This document shows, one piece after another, positions 46,975-58,228 of a DNA stretch of 64,000 nt (position 1 is its first letter; each line of letters opens with the position of its first letter). The position numbers were made by a program, and so were the translations under genes. This DNA is from Carnegiea gigantea (lineage: Eukaryota; Streptophyta; Magnoliopsida; Caryophyllales; Cactaceae), in NCBI GenBank assembly GCA_029747015.1, contig JAKOGI010001548.1, positions 117,001 through 181,000 on the forward strand, given 5' to 3'. Below the pieces are notes generated by a model. That model was not told the origin of the DNA. It was given only the letters and a program-made list of their open reading frames with translations, and did no database searches.

Positions 46975-47255
46975 ATGGCGGGGATACTGAAAAGCAAGGT
47001 GCCTGGTGGCAACATATAATGGAGCAACGAGCGAAGCAAGCTTCAGTCAATTGGGTGGGGAAGGAGGCATGAAGAATACTTGGAGCCGTGTTTTTAATCT
47101 TAATAAATTTAAAAAAAGTTTTTTGCTCTCGCCTCTCAGAATGATTTTATAAATTAAAAATATTTTTCTAATGTCTAATAATTAATTTTTTACGTAATTA
47201 AAGTAAAAAGAAATAAAGGGTGGAGATTAATTGTATATATAAAGGTTGTTGTTTA

Positions 47256-48578
47256 GGCCCTGTTCTTTTTGTAGTTTAATCAATCCAATCCACACTCACC
47301 CACTCCTTCCCCCCTCTTCACACTCCTTCCCACACTTAAAAAAAATATCACTCCTTCCCACATCTACATAAAACAACCATTTCTCATATTCTGATAATTT
47401 TTATAATTTACGTAATTGTGTGTACGAATAATCTGATAGCAATTATGAGCAGTTTTAATTTTTCGGATGTTATGGAACAGTTTTATTTTTTTTGTTATCG
47501 TTGGTTACGAGATATTTGTTGTAGGTTAGAAAGCGTATATGGTTGTTGCTGTGTATGTGACAGAATAATTTTCTGTACATCATAATCCATGACAGAAATT
47601 GCAGATGTTCTTTTCCTACGTATAATTATTTGATATTATTCGTAATTCGTGACAGAAAGTGCAGATGTATTTTAGTTGACATTATTTTTAGAAATTTTAT
47701 GTTATTTGAAATTTTTTTATTTTTTATTTTGGTCTTTTTTATTTTTTTATTTTGTTTATTTTTATTTTTTATTTTTTATTTTTGTGTTTTTGTATTTTTG
47801 TATTTTTTGTTTCTATTTTTGTATTTTTGTATTATTTGTTTTTGTATTTTTGTATTTTTGTATTTTGTATTTTTTATTTTTTATTTCTATTTTCTATTTT
47901 TTATTTTTTATTTTTATTTTTAAATTTTTTTGCATTTATTTTTATTTTTTATTTTTTATTTTGTTGTATTTATTTTTTTATTTTTTTATTTTTCATTTTT
48001 TATTCCACTACGAAAAATTCCAAAAAATAAAAAAATACAAAAAAATATAAAATAAGAAAAAAAAAACAAAAAATTAAAAATTAAAACTAAAAAAATTTAA
48101 AAAATTTAAGAAAAATAAAAATAAAAAATAGAAAATTTAAAAATTTAAAAAATTTAAGAAAAATAAAAATAAAAATTAAAAATTAAAAAAATTAAAAAAT
48201 CTAAGAAAAATAAAAATGAAAAATGAAAAATAATAAAATAATAAAATAATAAAAATAAAAAATACAAAAATACAAAAATACAAGAATAAAAAATAAAAAA
48301 TAAACAAAATAAAAAAATAAAAAAGAACAAAAAAGAATAAACAAAAATAAAAAAATTTCATCATCATTAATTACTATCACAATAAAATTATTACATTATA
48401 AAATAAAAAAATATTAATAACCAATACGTCAACTTCATTCAACTACATTCAACTTTCACCCATACTCACCCACTTCTTCTCACACTTAAAAAAAATACCA
48501 CACTCACTCACTCATTCCTCCCCTTTCCCACACTCACCCATCCCACACCTATTATTTCCCACTGAAAAGAACAGGGCC
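47256..48578. mobile_element. Foldback Harbinger-like MITE, 1.3 kb, extreme AT palindrome
   Basis: Perfect ends ggccctgttctttt and aaaagaacagggcc are flanked by TTA on both sides (47253-47255, 48579-48581). Next come cactcaccca-type arrays, then a T-rich arm (about 47690-48003) and an A-rich arm (about 48010-48360), near-reverse complements built of atttttt and aaaaaat words. The whole element could fold on itself. It has no protein-coding potential; Phe/Ile/Leu-only frames across it are artefacts of composition. Confidence 0.85.
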
Positions 48579-48581
48579 TTA

Positions 48582-49329
48582 CTTAATTGTAATAGTTGTT
48601 ATATATGACAACTACTACAAATGCATCCTAATTTTAAAAATTACTAATACAGTGTAAAATAGAGTCACAATTATTGATCATTATTAAAATAATTTTTGAA
48701 ATATAATAATTTGAATTTTAGGGATGGTGAAAATCTATAATTCAATCTTAAATAGCCTATAGCGCTTCGACTTTTGAGTGCATTTATTTTTATTAGTATA
48801 TGAATCAATCTATGTTATATTTTTTAGCAATTTGAACTTTAAAATAAATATAGGTACTTTAAATTTTATATATTTGTATTGTTTTAGAAGCAATATTATT
48901 TTAAATTGCCAAACTACTAGATTTTTTTTAGTGCCTTTTGCCCTTTTTAATAATATTTTTTTCGTAATATTGAAGGTCAGTATTTATTGACCTTTTAGTC
49001 GTGGATACGGTCATCACTAACAATAATAATAATAGGAAAATGTATCGATGAAAGCTTAATCACAAGACGTGGAGTACATTGCCAACTTTTTCTTGGGGGG
49101 TAGATCTTAGATTCATTCAACAACTCTAACGTCACATTAAAAAAAAAAAAAAAACCAAAACCAAAGTAATTTGAATCGCAAATTCCAGAAACAATAATAA
49201 ATAACAAATAAATAAATGGCAAAAAATGAAAATTTTTAAAAAGTCAAGCTAGGAGAAAAGTACTGATACAATCGCCCCACAAATCAGCAAATATCAAACA
49301 GCCATTGCTACAAACTTCAAAGCTCAACA
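48582..49329 (+). other. Upstream region of the PNGase A-like gene
   Basis: AT-rich, with an A-run at 49140-49154. The last 60 bases (gccccacaaatcagc...cttcaaagctcaaca) look like a 5' UTR leading to a good plant start context, caacaATGGcg. No clear TATA box could be fixed. Confidence 0.4.
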
Positions 49330-51138
49330 ATGGCGTCCATCCTCTTGACCTTCTGCTTCTTCTTCTTCCTCTTCAGCTCACTTTCTCTCTCCTCCTCTCA
49401 ATCCGCCCATTTCCTCCATAACCAATTCCATTTCTCAGAACTTGAGCTCCAAGAATCGTTCGAGTTGACTCAGCCGCTCCCGACTTCTCATTTCCCGTAC
49501 CCACCTCCAGAATGCACTCTCTCTCTTCTCAATTACACCTACAACGGGACCGCCGGCGACCCTCTGATCCCCATCGGACCTCCGATCACTGTCGTTTACT
49601 CTCCGCCGTCTGATTGCCCGGCGCCGTGGTCTCACGCCGTCCTCTACCTTTCCGGCTCCGTATCCGGCGAGTATTCCGGCCAAATCGCCTCAGCATGGCT
49701 CGCCGGCGCCGAGATTCTACGTACGAGTACCCCTCAGCCCTACGGCAATGGAACCTTCTGGAATGTTAGCAAGGATATCACCAGGTACTCCTCTCTCCTC
49801 AACCAGTCCGAAGTTCCGCTTTCTATTATGCTTGAGAATCTCGTCAATGATGAGTTTACTGGTGTTTATGAAGTTAATATCACGATTTTGTATTATAAAG
49901 ACGGTGCGAACGGGGTTAGGAATCGGAAGGTAGGGTCAGGGTTAGGGTTAGCAGGGTTTGAGGGTGTTGGGACTTATGATGAACCGGCTGATTTGGTGAT
50001 TCCAGTGGGCAGTGATGGAGATGCGATTAATTGGTTTAGAATTGAGGATGAATCAAATGTGGGTTCAAAGAACATCATGATTCCCATGAATGCTAGGAAG
50101 GTTGTGCTTGAATTGTTTGTTTCTTCTCATGGGGATGATGAGTTTTGGTATTCAAATCCTCCAAATAGTTACATATTGGCGAACAATTTGACAACTACAA
50201 GAGGAAATGGTGCATTTAGGGAGGTTTTTGTCAAGATTGATGGCAGTGTTGTAGCTTCAGAAGTACCTTTCCCGGTTGTGTACCCCGGAGGACTCAATCC
50301 ATTGTTTTGGCAACCTGTTGTTGCCATTGGGGCGTTTGATTTGCCATCGTATGATTTTGATTTGACGCCGGTTCTGGGTTCCCTTTTGGATGGAAAAATT
50401 CATAATTTCGAGCTTGGGGTGACTAATGCGATCAAATATTGGTATGTTGATGCTAATCTACATGTTTGGTTGGACAAGGATTCATCTGGGGTTCAGGCAA
50501 ATGTCGGTGTTGTCAAACCACCTGAGGTTAAGCAGTCATTCGAGTATGACTTCAAGCAGTTAGATGGATCATTTGAAATCGAAGTTGAGAGGAAATCCCA
50601 GTCTTTAGGATGGGTTGCTTCTAGTTATGGCAATTTCACTACATCCATAGAAAAGAAGATGAAGTTCAAGAACAAGATGAAGTATAAACAAAATGGCGCA
50701 TATAAGGTTATTAAACAGAAAGTCAAGGTGAAGATGGAGGTGAGGGTTATATCTGAAACAGGTTCGACAGTCTCTCAAAGCACTCTGAAGAGGGAGTATC
50801 CTCTTACCCTCATAATTTCAACCTTGCCAGGCCCAGATATTGATACAAACATGATGATAACAAACATATCGCACTCATTGAATGATGAATTCTCCAACGG
50901 GAAGTTGTCTAGCTCTGTTTACAATAGTCAGGACGCCGGGGGCTGGGTGCTGTTGAAGAATCATTCAGTTCTTTTGGGTGTGGCCCAAACCCAGCAAAAT
51001 CTGTCCTATCGTGGTAGCTCTGGCTGCTTTGCAAGAAGTATTCAAGCATCTGGTGGAAGGCTAGTGGAAGATGTGTCTGCCTTTGCTTGCAATTCTCTCT
51101 TCCAAAAGGTGCTCAATCTTTTCTTCGATAGTTGGTAG
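49330..51138 (+). CDS. Peptide-N-glycosidase A-like protein
   Basis: An uninterrupted 602-codon gene, the only clearly intact host gene here. Residues 1-24 form a signal peptide (MASILLTFCFFFFLFSSLSL), so the product enters the secretory pathway. It matches the plant PNGase A family: CPAPWSHAVLYLSGSVSGEY, SAWLAGAEILRTSTPQP and the family hallmark NVSKDITRYSSLLNQS in the N-terminal half, and FPVVYPGGLNPLFWQPV further on. Such enzymes cleave the bond between N-acetylglucosamine and Asn, releasing N-glycans from glycopeptides. Length and lack of introns fit the family. Several N-glycosylation sites are present (NYT, NGT, NVS, NQS). The start has an AACAATGG context. Confidence 0.9.
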   Translation: MASILLTFCFFFFLFSSLSLSSSQSAHFLHNQFHFSELELQESFELTQPLPTSHFPYPPPECTLSLLNYTYNGTAGDPLIPIGPPITVVYSPPSDCPAPWSHAVLYLSGSVSGEYSGQIASAWLAGAEILRTSTPQPYGNGTFWNVSKDITRYSSLLNQSEVPLSIMLENLVNDEFTGVYEVNITILYYKDGANGVRNRKVGSGLGLAGFEGVGTYDEPADLVIPVGSDGDAINWFRIEDESNVGSKNIMIPMNARKVVLELFVSSHGDDEFWYSNPPNSYILANNLTTTRGNGAFREVFVKIDGSVVASEVPFPVVYPGGLNPLFWQPVVAIGAFDLPSYDFDLTPVLGSLLDGKIHNFELGVTNAIKYWYVDANLHVWLDKDSSGVQANVGVVKPPEVKQSFEYDFKQLDGSFEIEVERKSQSLGWVASSYGNFTTSIEKKMKFKNKMKYKQNGAYKVIKQKVKVKMEVRVISETGSTVSQSTLKREYPLTLIISTLPGPDIDTNMMITNISHSLNDEFSNGKLSSSVYNSQDAGGWVLLKNHSVLLGVAQTQQNLSYRGSSGCFARSIQASGGRLVEDVSAFACNSLFQKVLNLFFDSW

Positions 51139-51446
51139 GCCACGTATTGGCTCTTGTTTTTGGCGTCTCCTGGGCAGGTCTCATTACTTCGGCCGGAGGG
51201 AAATGAAATGGTTGTCCCATATTCGCGTTCATTGTGTGCTAATGCTGTGTTTGACAAGGCGGAGTGCAAGTGCAATGTAATGAATGGAAGAAAATTTACT
51301 TTCTACTGTCGATTACATGGCACTGCATTGCATATTACCCTGCCAAACATAGATAAACATGTTTGCTCTACATTGTTGTAAAGACTAAAGAGATTTTGTG
51401 GCTGGTTTGCTTATCAGAGTTCGTGAGTTTTGGATTGTCAAAAAGA

Positions 51447-51452
51447 ATAAAA
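51447..51452 (+). terminator. Candidate poly(A) signal of the PNGase A-like gene
   Basis: A canonical AATAAA lies about 310 bases after the stop codon, before the first transposon boundary at 51538. Confidence 0.45.
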
Positions 51453-54400
51453 GTTTGAGCTTTGATTGATTTGCTTCCTTTTTCTGCAGAATTTATAGCA
51501 CTCTGCTTTCTATATGTTGTGAAATTTAGGCCATTCAGGCTATGTTCTTTTCGTTAGTAAATTCCAATTTATCAATTTCAACCTATTTCAACACACTTCA
51601 ATTAAAAAATATCAATTTCAACCCACTTCAATCAACTTCAACTAATTTAAACCAACTTCGATCCACTGCAGCCCACTATTTTAGCTAACGTCTAGCCATT
51701 ATATAAAAAATATATTAACTGCAACTCACTTCAGTAAAAACATATCCACTTCAACCAACCAATTTTACCCATTTTTAACCAAAAACTACACAAAGGTACC
51801 TTAATTTATGTGAAAACTATTTTAAGGCCCCCTAGTTTTTAAAACTAATTCTGGGGTATCTTAAATAATGGTGTAACTATTTTTATGACCGAATTCCGGC
51901 CCGTGGTTGAACGGAGATGTGCTTGGACGAAAATACCCTTGTTAAACCCGCGCAGTTCTTCAAGAAAACTGAAGCACTTAAATGACCTCCAAGTTACTCG
52001 ACTTCTCTCTTTCTTTGTCTAGCTCTCCTTGGCTCTGTTGTTGTTGCATGCGTAGAATTGGTGGTGAAGGAGCTTGGAAACACCATTGAAGAGAACAAGA
52101 AGGTTAGAGGTAGCTGTTGAAGGTGTGACAATGGTAAGTGAACCTTTAAATTTGGAAAATTTACAGTTTTTTTGATATATTTCATGATGGACATTACATG
52201 TGGGTATGCGTGATGCGAAAATATGATTTTGATTTTGATGTTGTGGTTTGGTTTGTTAGTATAGTGGATGATATATGAACTGGTCGATTTTTTGACACAT
52301 TTGTCAAAAATTTTGAGAATTTTGAGTTTTAAGGTTTTTGAAAAGGCGATTGTGATTTCTGTGAAAGAAGTAATGGTGTTGTTGATGTTGTTTAATTTGA
52401 TATTTTCATGTAATTTATATGTAAATTTTGTACTTCTTTGATATTGTCTTTGAAACAGGGTAAGGACATTAGGGACTTAGTTGTTCATTACAAGGATAAA
52501 GTTATCAAAATTATGGATGTTGAGATGGAGAAGTATAATTGTATTGAGTTGTTTAGAGATGCTAGGGCAAATGCAAAAGGAGTTAGGTATAGAGTTTCCT
52601 AAGTATGCTGGGTTCAGATATCATCCCCCAAATAAGGAAAACCAGAGATGGCATTTGAACATTGATGATGATTAGGTTAGGTTAACAAAATTCTGTGAAG
52701 ATGTGAGGAGTAAGTGTATTCCCATATACATGTATGATATAAAGAAGTCCTCTGATAATCAAAAACATGTTGAAAGCCTTGACCAAATAAGTGCCTCTGC
52801 TGCACAATCATTGCCTCAGATAGTTGCAGTTGAATCTAAAAAGAATGTGAGAATGGTGAGTGATGTGGAGGACTTAACTGATAGTCAAGCAAACATATGG
52901 GCAGGCAGTTCGATTGTGAGCCCTGCTGTTGCCCTTGTTAAACCTGTGGCCCATAGACCAGTTACAAGATCTGTTGCTAATTTCCCTGTTAAGCCCCACC
53001 GAGTTCCCAATCTAGGCCCTGTGAGTCTCCACCTCAGCCCAAATCAACTTCTCTAAAAAGTCATGTAAATACCTAGCAAAGCCCACTTCCACTTCCTCAC
53101 CTAAGCCCACTGCAAAAGCAAGCCCACCAGTAGAACAGAAAGTAAAGGTAAGTCTTTATACTACTTACTAATAAGCCCATTACCATCAACCCAATCCAAA
53201 GCTGACTGTACCCCATTGCAGTCCACTATGGAATCTATTTCTGAGTACTGTTCCTCATTGCAATCCACTCCTAATGTATAGTTGACTTCATACCCATCCA
53301 GGGCATAGACCAGATCATCCCTAAAGAAACCTGACAGTATCCCTTTAGACTCCACTCCTAACCATCCAAACCTGACTCTGATCCTAAACACTCATCCAGA
53401 ACACTAAGCAAACCTAACTGTAACCTTGGTGAACTTATTGCAGCCCCTACTAAACCTCAAACCAGGTCCTAATCTAGAGATGATGGCATACATACAGGAC
53501 CTAGTTCTGGTCCTAAAAAATCAAGCAGCAGAAGCACCTCCAAATGTCTCCTACCATTCAATCCTTTATCTTTGGCTGTCCTTGGGGCTGACGAGCTACT
53601 TGATTTTGATGTTGGATCTCTGTGCAGAGAACCTCAATGGGAGGTTGAGGAGAATAAGTGGGATGATGGTAGGGATGGATGCTGTGATTTCTATTATTGG
53701 AGCTCAGGCTAAGGGGGGTAGGGTTGTTGTTACTTCTGTTGATGACAATCCACCCTCTGATGATGATAGTGAGGATGAGGATTTTGTAGTGGATGGTGAA
53801 GATGTTGATGACAGTAAAGATGTGTCTTTAGATGAGGAGAATAACAGCAGTGAATCTGGAGATGATGAGCAATTGGAAGTTCAGGTTGAGCAGAGTATGC
53901 AATTAGGAGCAGAAATTATTGATAGTGATGCAGATAAGGATCTAGTTGTGAACAAAATGGTAAGGACTTTAAGGCAAGAAACTCTATGGACTAGAAACAG
54001 GGATGGTAAGGTTAGTTTATTGCATGGTCACATTTTTACTTGTAAAGAGGACATGCTCACAATTATGAGACAGTACTGCATTCAAGAAGACTTTATATTG
54101 CAAAAGCTGAAGAATGAGAAAACTAGGTATACTCAGAAATGTACCAACCCATGGTGCACTTGGAAAATTCATTGTAGTGTGCTAGTTGATAAAACCACTT
54201 GGATGGTGAAGGCACATAGTGGGAGGCACATTTGTGGTAGACCTGACCAAAATAGGATGGCCACAGCTCCCTCGGTCAGTAAATTTCTTCTCCCTTACTT
54301 CACAACTGCTCCAAAAATGGATGTGAAGGGAATGCAGGATATTGTTATGAGGAAGTATGGAATTCAGATTCCAAATCAAACATGTTGGAGGGCAAGGAAA

Positions 54401-55099
54401 ATAATGAAGGATGCTGTTGATGGCAAACATGAGGAAGGGTACAAGTATTTGGCACATTACACAGAGGAGTTCAAAGCTAAAGGCCCTGTTTGGCAATCAA
54501 CTATTAGCTATTAGCTGTTAGCTGATTGGATTAGCTGTTAGCTATTAGCTGATTGGATTAGCTGTTTGACTTAGCTGATTGCATTAGCTGTTTCTGAAAA
54601 AAGTGTTTGGTAAAATTAGCTGTTTCTAACAAGGTTATTTAGTGAAATTCTACTTGTGCCCCTTAACAGAATTTCATTACTTTTTTAATAATATAATTAT
54701 TTTTATTACATTTTCATTTTTCTTTTTAACACGAATTGTGAATTATAGATTGTGACTTATGAAATATATAAAATTACAATTATACCTTCACCCAAATTCG
54801 ATGTTTATTATCATAGTATTTTTGTTAAATTGACTTTAATTTTATGTTTGGTAATAATTGAATTTTATAACATAATAACATTGAGAACGACCTACATCCC
54901 AAAATTCTAATTACTCTACATTATTTCTTAAATACTAATAAAATTTTAAAATTAAAATCGTTAATTTAAACATGATAACCTTCCACAACTCTTATCCCAA
55001 AAGACCAAAGAACGACCGAAAAAATCTAAAATAAAAAGTCCAATGTTAACACAAAGTTTCAATTAAACTAATTACTATTGTAATTTAGAACATTCTACG

Positions 55100-56551
55100 T
55101 CATCTTGCAGCCACTAAGCTTGAAGCAATATTGTCACGAACAATTGACATTTCTCGAGTCCTGGAATTATCGCTAGCATCTTCTAAGGGATCATTGACAA
55201 CATCAGGAAGTGAGTCAGCAGGGATGAAATCTGGATCTTCATCAATGATTTGAAAAGCTGGATCTTGAGCTGTACTTCTTCTAATAAAATTATGCAAAGC
55301 AAAGGTTGCCAATATCACCCTGTTTTGGTCTTCAATTGAATATCGAGGCATAGAACGTAGTATTTTCCATCTAGCCTTTAGAATACCAAATGACCTTTCA
55401 ATGCAACTTCTTAAAGATGAATGAGCTCGATTAAATATTTCCTTATAACCTCTAGGATTTGCGCCACGAAACTCTGATTGATGATATCTTGTCTTTAAAT
55501 ATGGTGTTAAAATTCCTTCTCGTTCAGGATCTCCTTTGTCAGCCAACTAATATTTGCCTAAATGTACATTAAAATATATAATTGATAAATTCTATAATTA
55601 ATATATATAATTAATATTTGCCTAAATGTACAATAAAATATATAATTACCAAATTTAAAAAATATAAATAATAAAAGTATAAAATAATACCTGGTGGTGG
55701 CTTTGGAAATTTGAGTCTTAGTTTACTCATTGTAGATAACAAGATTCGTGCATCATGAGCTGATCCCTTCCAGCCAGTTAATACATATATAAATTGCAAA
55801 TCAAAATCACATACCGCTAAGACATTTATAGTTGGTATTCCTTTTCTCCCTCTGTGACGCATTTGGTCATCCTCAGAAACAGTTACAACAATACGTGTTC
55901 CATCTAAAACTCCAATACAATTCTAAAACAGAATATTTACAAGATTAATGTTATATGATGAATCTAACTGCAAATAATGAATATAAATATGAAACACAAT
56001 CTTACCTTGAAATGAGGCATATATCGACTGTCATTGACAATCTGTTGTGGGATGTCTTTAAATTCAGGGTCTCTAGGTTTGAGCATATCTTTACAAAGAC
56101 CATCTACTGCATTCAAAACTTCTTTGAACACTCTACTAATGGTTTCACCAGAATGTTGGAAGCGCTCTTGAGCATCTCTGTTTGAAGCACCTTTGCTAAG
56201 AACATAAATGAATAACCCAACCTTCTCCAAAATTGACATTCTATCTGAAGGCCTCAATCCATATTTGCTTTGTAAATCAGCAGATAGACGACGGAAAGTA
56301 ATTTGATCCATTCTAAACATGTTGAAGCACCTTTTTTCATGACCATCTAATAGTTCATTCATCCATTTCTCACTAGTCATATAAGAAGTCATGCAAGGTT
56401 CCTTATGCACATGTTTAATGTAATAATGAGTAATGTAGCATACTACATAAAGTATCTTATCCCAAAATTCATCATCACTATCATCGTCATCATCATCATC
56501 ATCCGTACATCTCCATTGCATAACTTGCTCACCCATATCTTGCTCATCCAT
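55100..56551 (-). pseudogene. PIF/Harbinger DDE transposase, one premature stop
   Basis: Three exons are inferred: 56551-56006, 55922-55691 and 55557-55100, joined at GTAAG/TTTTAG and GGTATT/TTTAG sites. Exon 1 is acidic at the N-terminus and then carries a helix-turn-helix-like region (GLRPSDRMSILEKVGLFIYV, HSGETISRVFKEVLNAV). The catalytic triad positions are GVLDGTR (first Asp), GWKGSAHDARIL (second Asp) and IERSFGILKARW (Glu). The second exon also has VCDFDLQFIYVL, a PIF signature. The only clear defect is a TAG at 55549-55547 just inside exon 3, where a Tyr is expected after GKY. The product would cut and join the element's ends. Confidence 0.85.
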
Positions 56552-56925
56552 TTCTGCAAGTAACACTAGTATAACATAGTCTACTTAGATACAAGCTGCT
56601 TGATAGGGAAGAAATCATATTCAGAATATGAGCACAACTACATGTTATAAAATGTAGGAATCAAAGTTCACAATTTCGACCAAAAGTTACAAGTTCATTG
56701 TTCATAACCAAGGATACAAATTCATATTTCCAATGTAGTTTAGAAGCCAACAAACTATAATCCACAAAAAATAATCATCAGCTATGCAGTTCAATGCATA
56801 TGCTAGCCAGTTGCTACACTACAACTTACAAAAAGTAGCCATCATTTAAACATTTCAATGCATATGCTAGCTAGTCAAGTTAGCTAAGTTTGTAGCTAAT
56901 CTAATAAGAGTTTAAGGAACAAAGT

Positions 56926-57628
56926 TCATTTTTTGTTATGCTCATCATACAAGTATCTCATCCAGCTGATGGCACGATCAGTTGGCAAACAATTTAGAGT
57001 GATTCTCTTTCGCGGATCTTCCATAAGAGCACAAGCAAAGGAAAACAATGACATCTCAAGATCAAAAGTAAGCAACTTTGCCAAAGCATCAGCAAGACTA
57101 GGAGCAGGCTCAACGGCACATGCTTTTATCTTGTTCCTCTCATTTATGGACTCTAGTAAGGTATCAAGCTTTTCACACAACATGGCAGCTGATCCCATTT
57201 TTTTACCACCTTCAGTCTTTGCACTCTTATTAGCTCCCAAAACATTACCCTCAAATGGCCTCTTGCCTCTTACTTGACCTCCATCATTTTGTGCCATTTG
57301 AGTTGCAGAAGGAGTAGCTATAGGGGAGCTTTCACGCCACAGTTCTTGCTATGCACTAGCACCCATGCCTAAGTTAGCATCAATTGTCTCAACATTATCC
57401 TCAACAGTAAATGCCAAATCATGAATGCTTCCGTTGTTTGGTGGAGATGGGATGTATGCATCTTGTCGCTCTTCTTGTGTATGGTCAGAAGGAGGACCCA
57501 TGTTAGAAGTCATTATACCCTCTCCGGTTGCTATGCTACCTGCAAATAACCGGTCCATTTTGTATTCCAGTTCTAGCTCAATTCCCTCATCTCGAAATGG
57601 CTTAAATTTGACATCTTCCTATAAAAAA

Positions 57629-57718
<90 letters not shown>

Positions 57719-57746
57719 TATAACGTTCATGTCTAGTTTAAAAATA

Positions 57747-57805
<59 letters not shown>

Positions 57806-58228
57806 ATATATACATATATATCAAAGTTATTAGCAATTAAATTAAAAAAGTTTAAAAAATATAACTAACCTCAACTTCTTACCCCACCACTCATCACTAG
57901 CTGCAATTGTCCGTTTTTCATGGTCCCATCCTAGGCCAGTTTCTCTTCCTTTTAATTTTTTCCATAAACCCCATCTAGCCTTCATCCACTCGTACTTGTT
58001 CTTTAGTTGTTCCCTAGTCCACGATAAATTGGTTTTCTTTTGAAAGATTGTTGCTATTTCCTTCCATGGAAACCTTTGACAAATTGTCCCTCCTTTCTTA
58101 CCCTTGCTCTTCTCAACGTGCTCACTACATAGATCACAAAATATGAGAAGAGCTTCTTTAGACCAATTAGCCAGACCCTCTTCACCCTCTTGTTTATTTT
58201 GTGTATCCCCTCCTCTAGGCGGTGCCAT
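56926..58228 (-). pseudogene. PIF/Harbinger ORF1, Myb/SANT-like protein, broken
   Basis: Exon 1 (58228-57870) begins MAPPRGGDTQNKQEGEEGLANW and holds a Myb/SANT-like trihelix (WSKEALLIFCDLCSEHV, FPWKEIATIFQKKT, LKNKYEWMKARWGLWKKLKG). Exon 2 (57618-56926) has GIELELEYKMDRLFAG, an acidic linker, then KLDTLLESINERNK and ends YLYDEHNKK. In the PIF system this partner works with the transposase in DNA binding and nuclear import. Defects: a TAG at 57351-57349, and the reading frame does not carry across the exon junction, consistent with a 1-base loss near the donor. The intron contains long AT microsatellites. Confidence 0.8.
57629..57820. repeat. (CATA)n and (TA)n microsatellites in the ORF1 intron
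   Basis: An imperfect catacata array (about 57629-57656) merges into a pure TA run to 57715, and a second AT run covers 57752-57820 with one interruption. The remaining intron is short, so length changes here could affect splicing. Confidence 0.9.

Noticed and set aside
47630..48367. Several open frames of 60-120 codons rich in Phe, Ile and Leu
   Set aside because: They read the T-rich and A-rich arms of the foldback MITE and have no real protein composition.
49925..49960. Telomere-like agggttagggtta inside the PNGase A-like gene
   Set aside because: It is only two units and encodes in-frame protein (SGLGLAGFEG) in an intact gene, so it is a coincidence.
57629..57820. CRISPR-like or satellite array
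   Set aside because: It is a plain di/tetranucleotide microsatellite with no spacers, in a plant genome.
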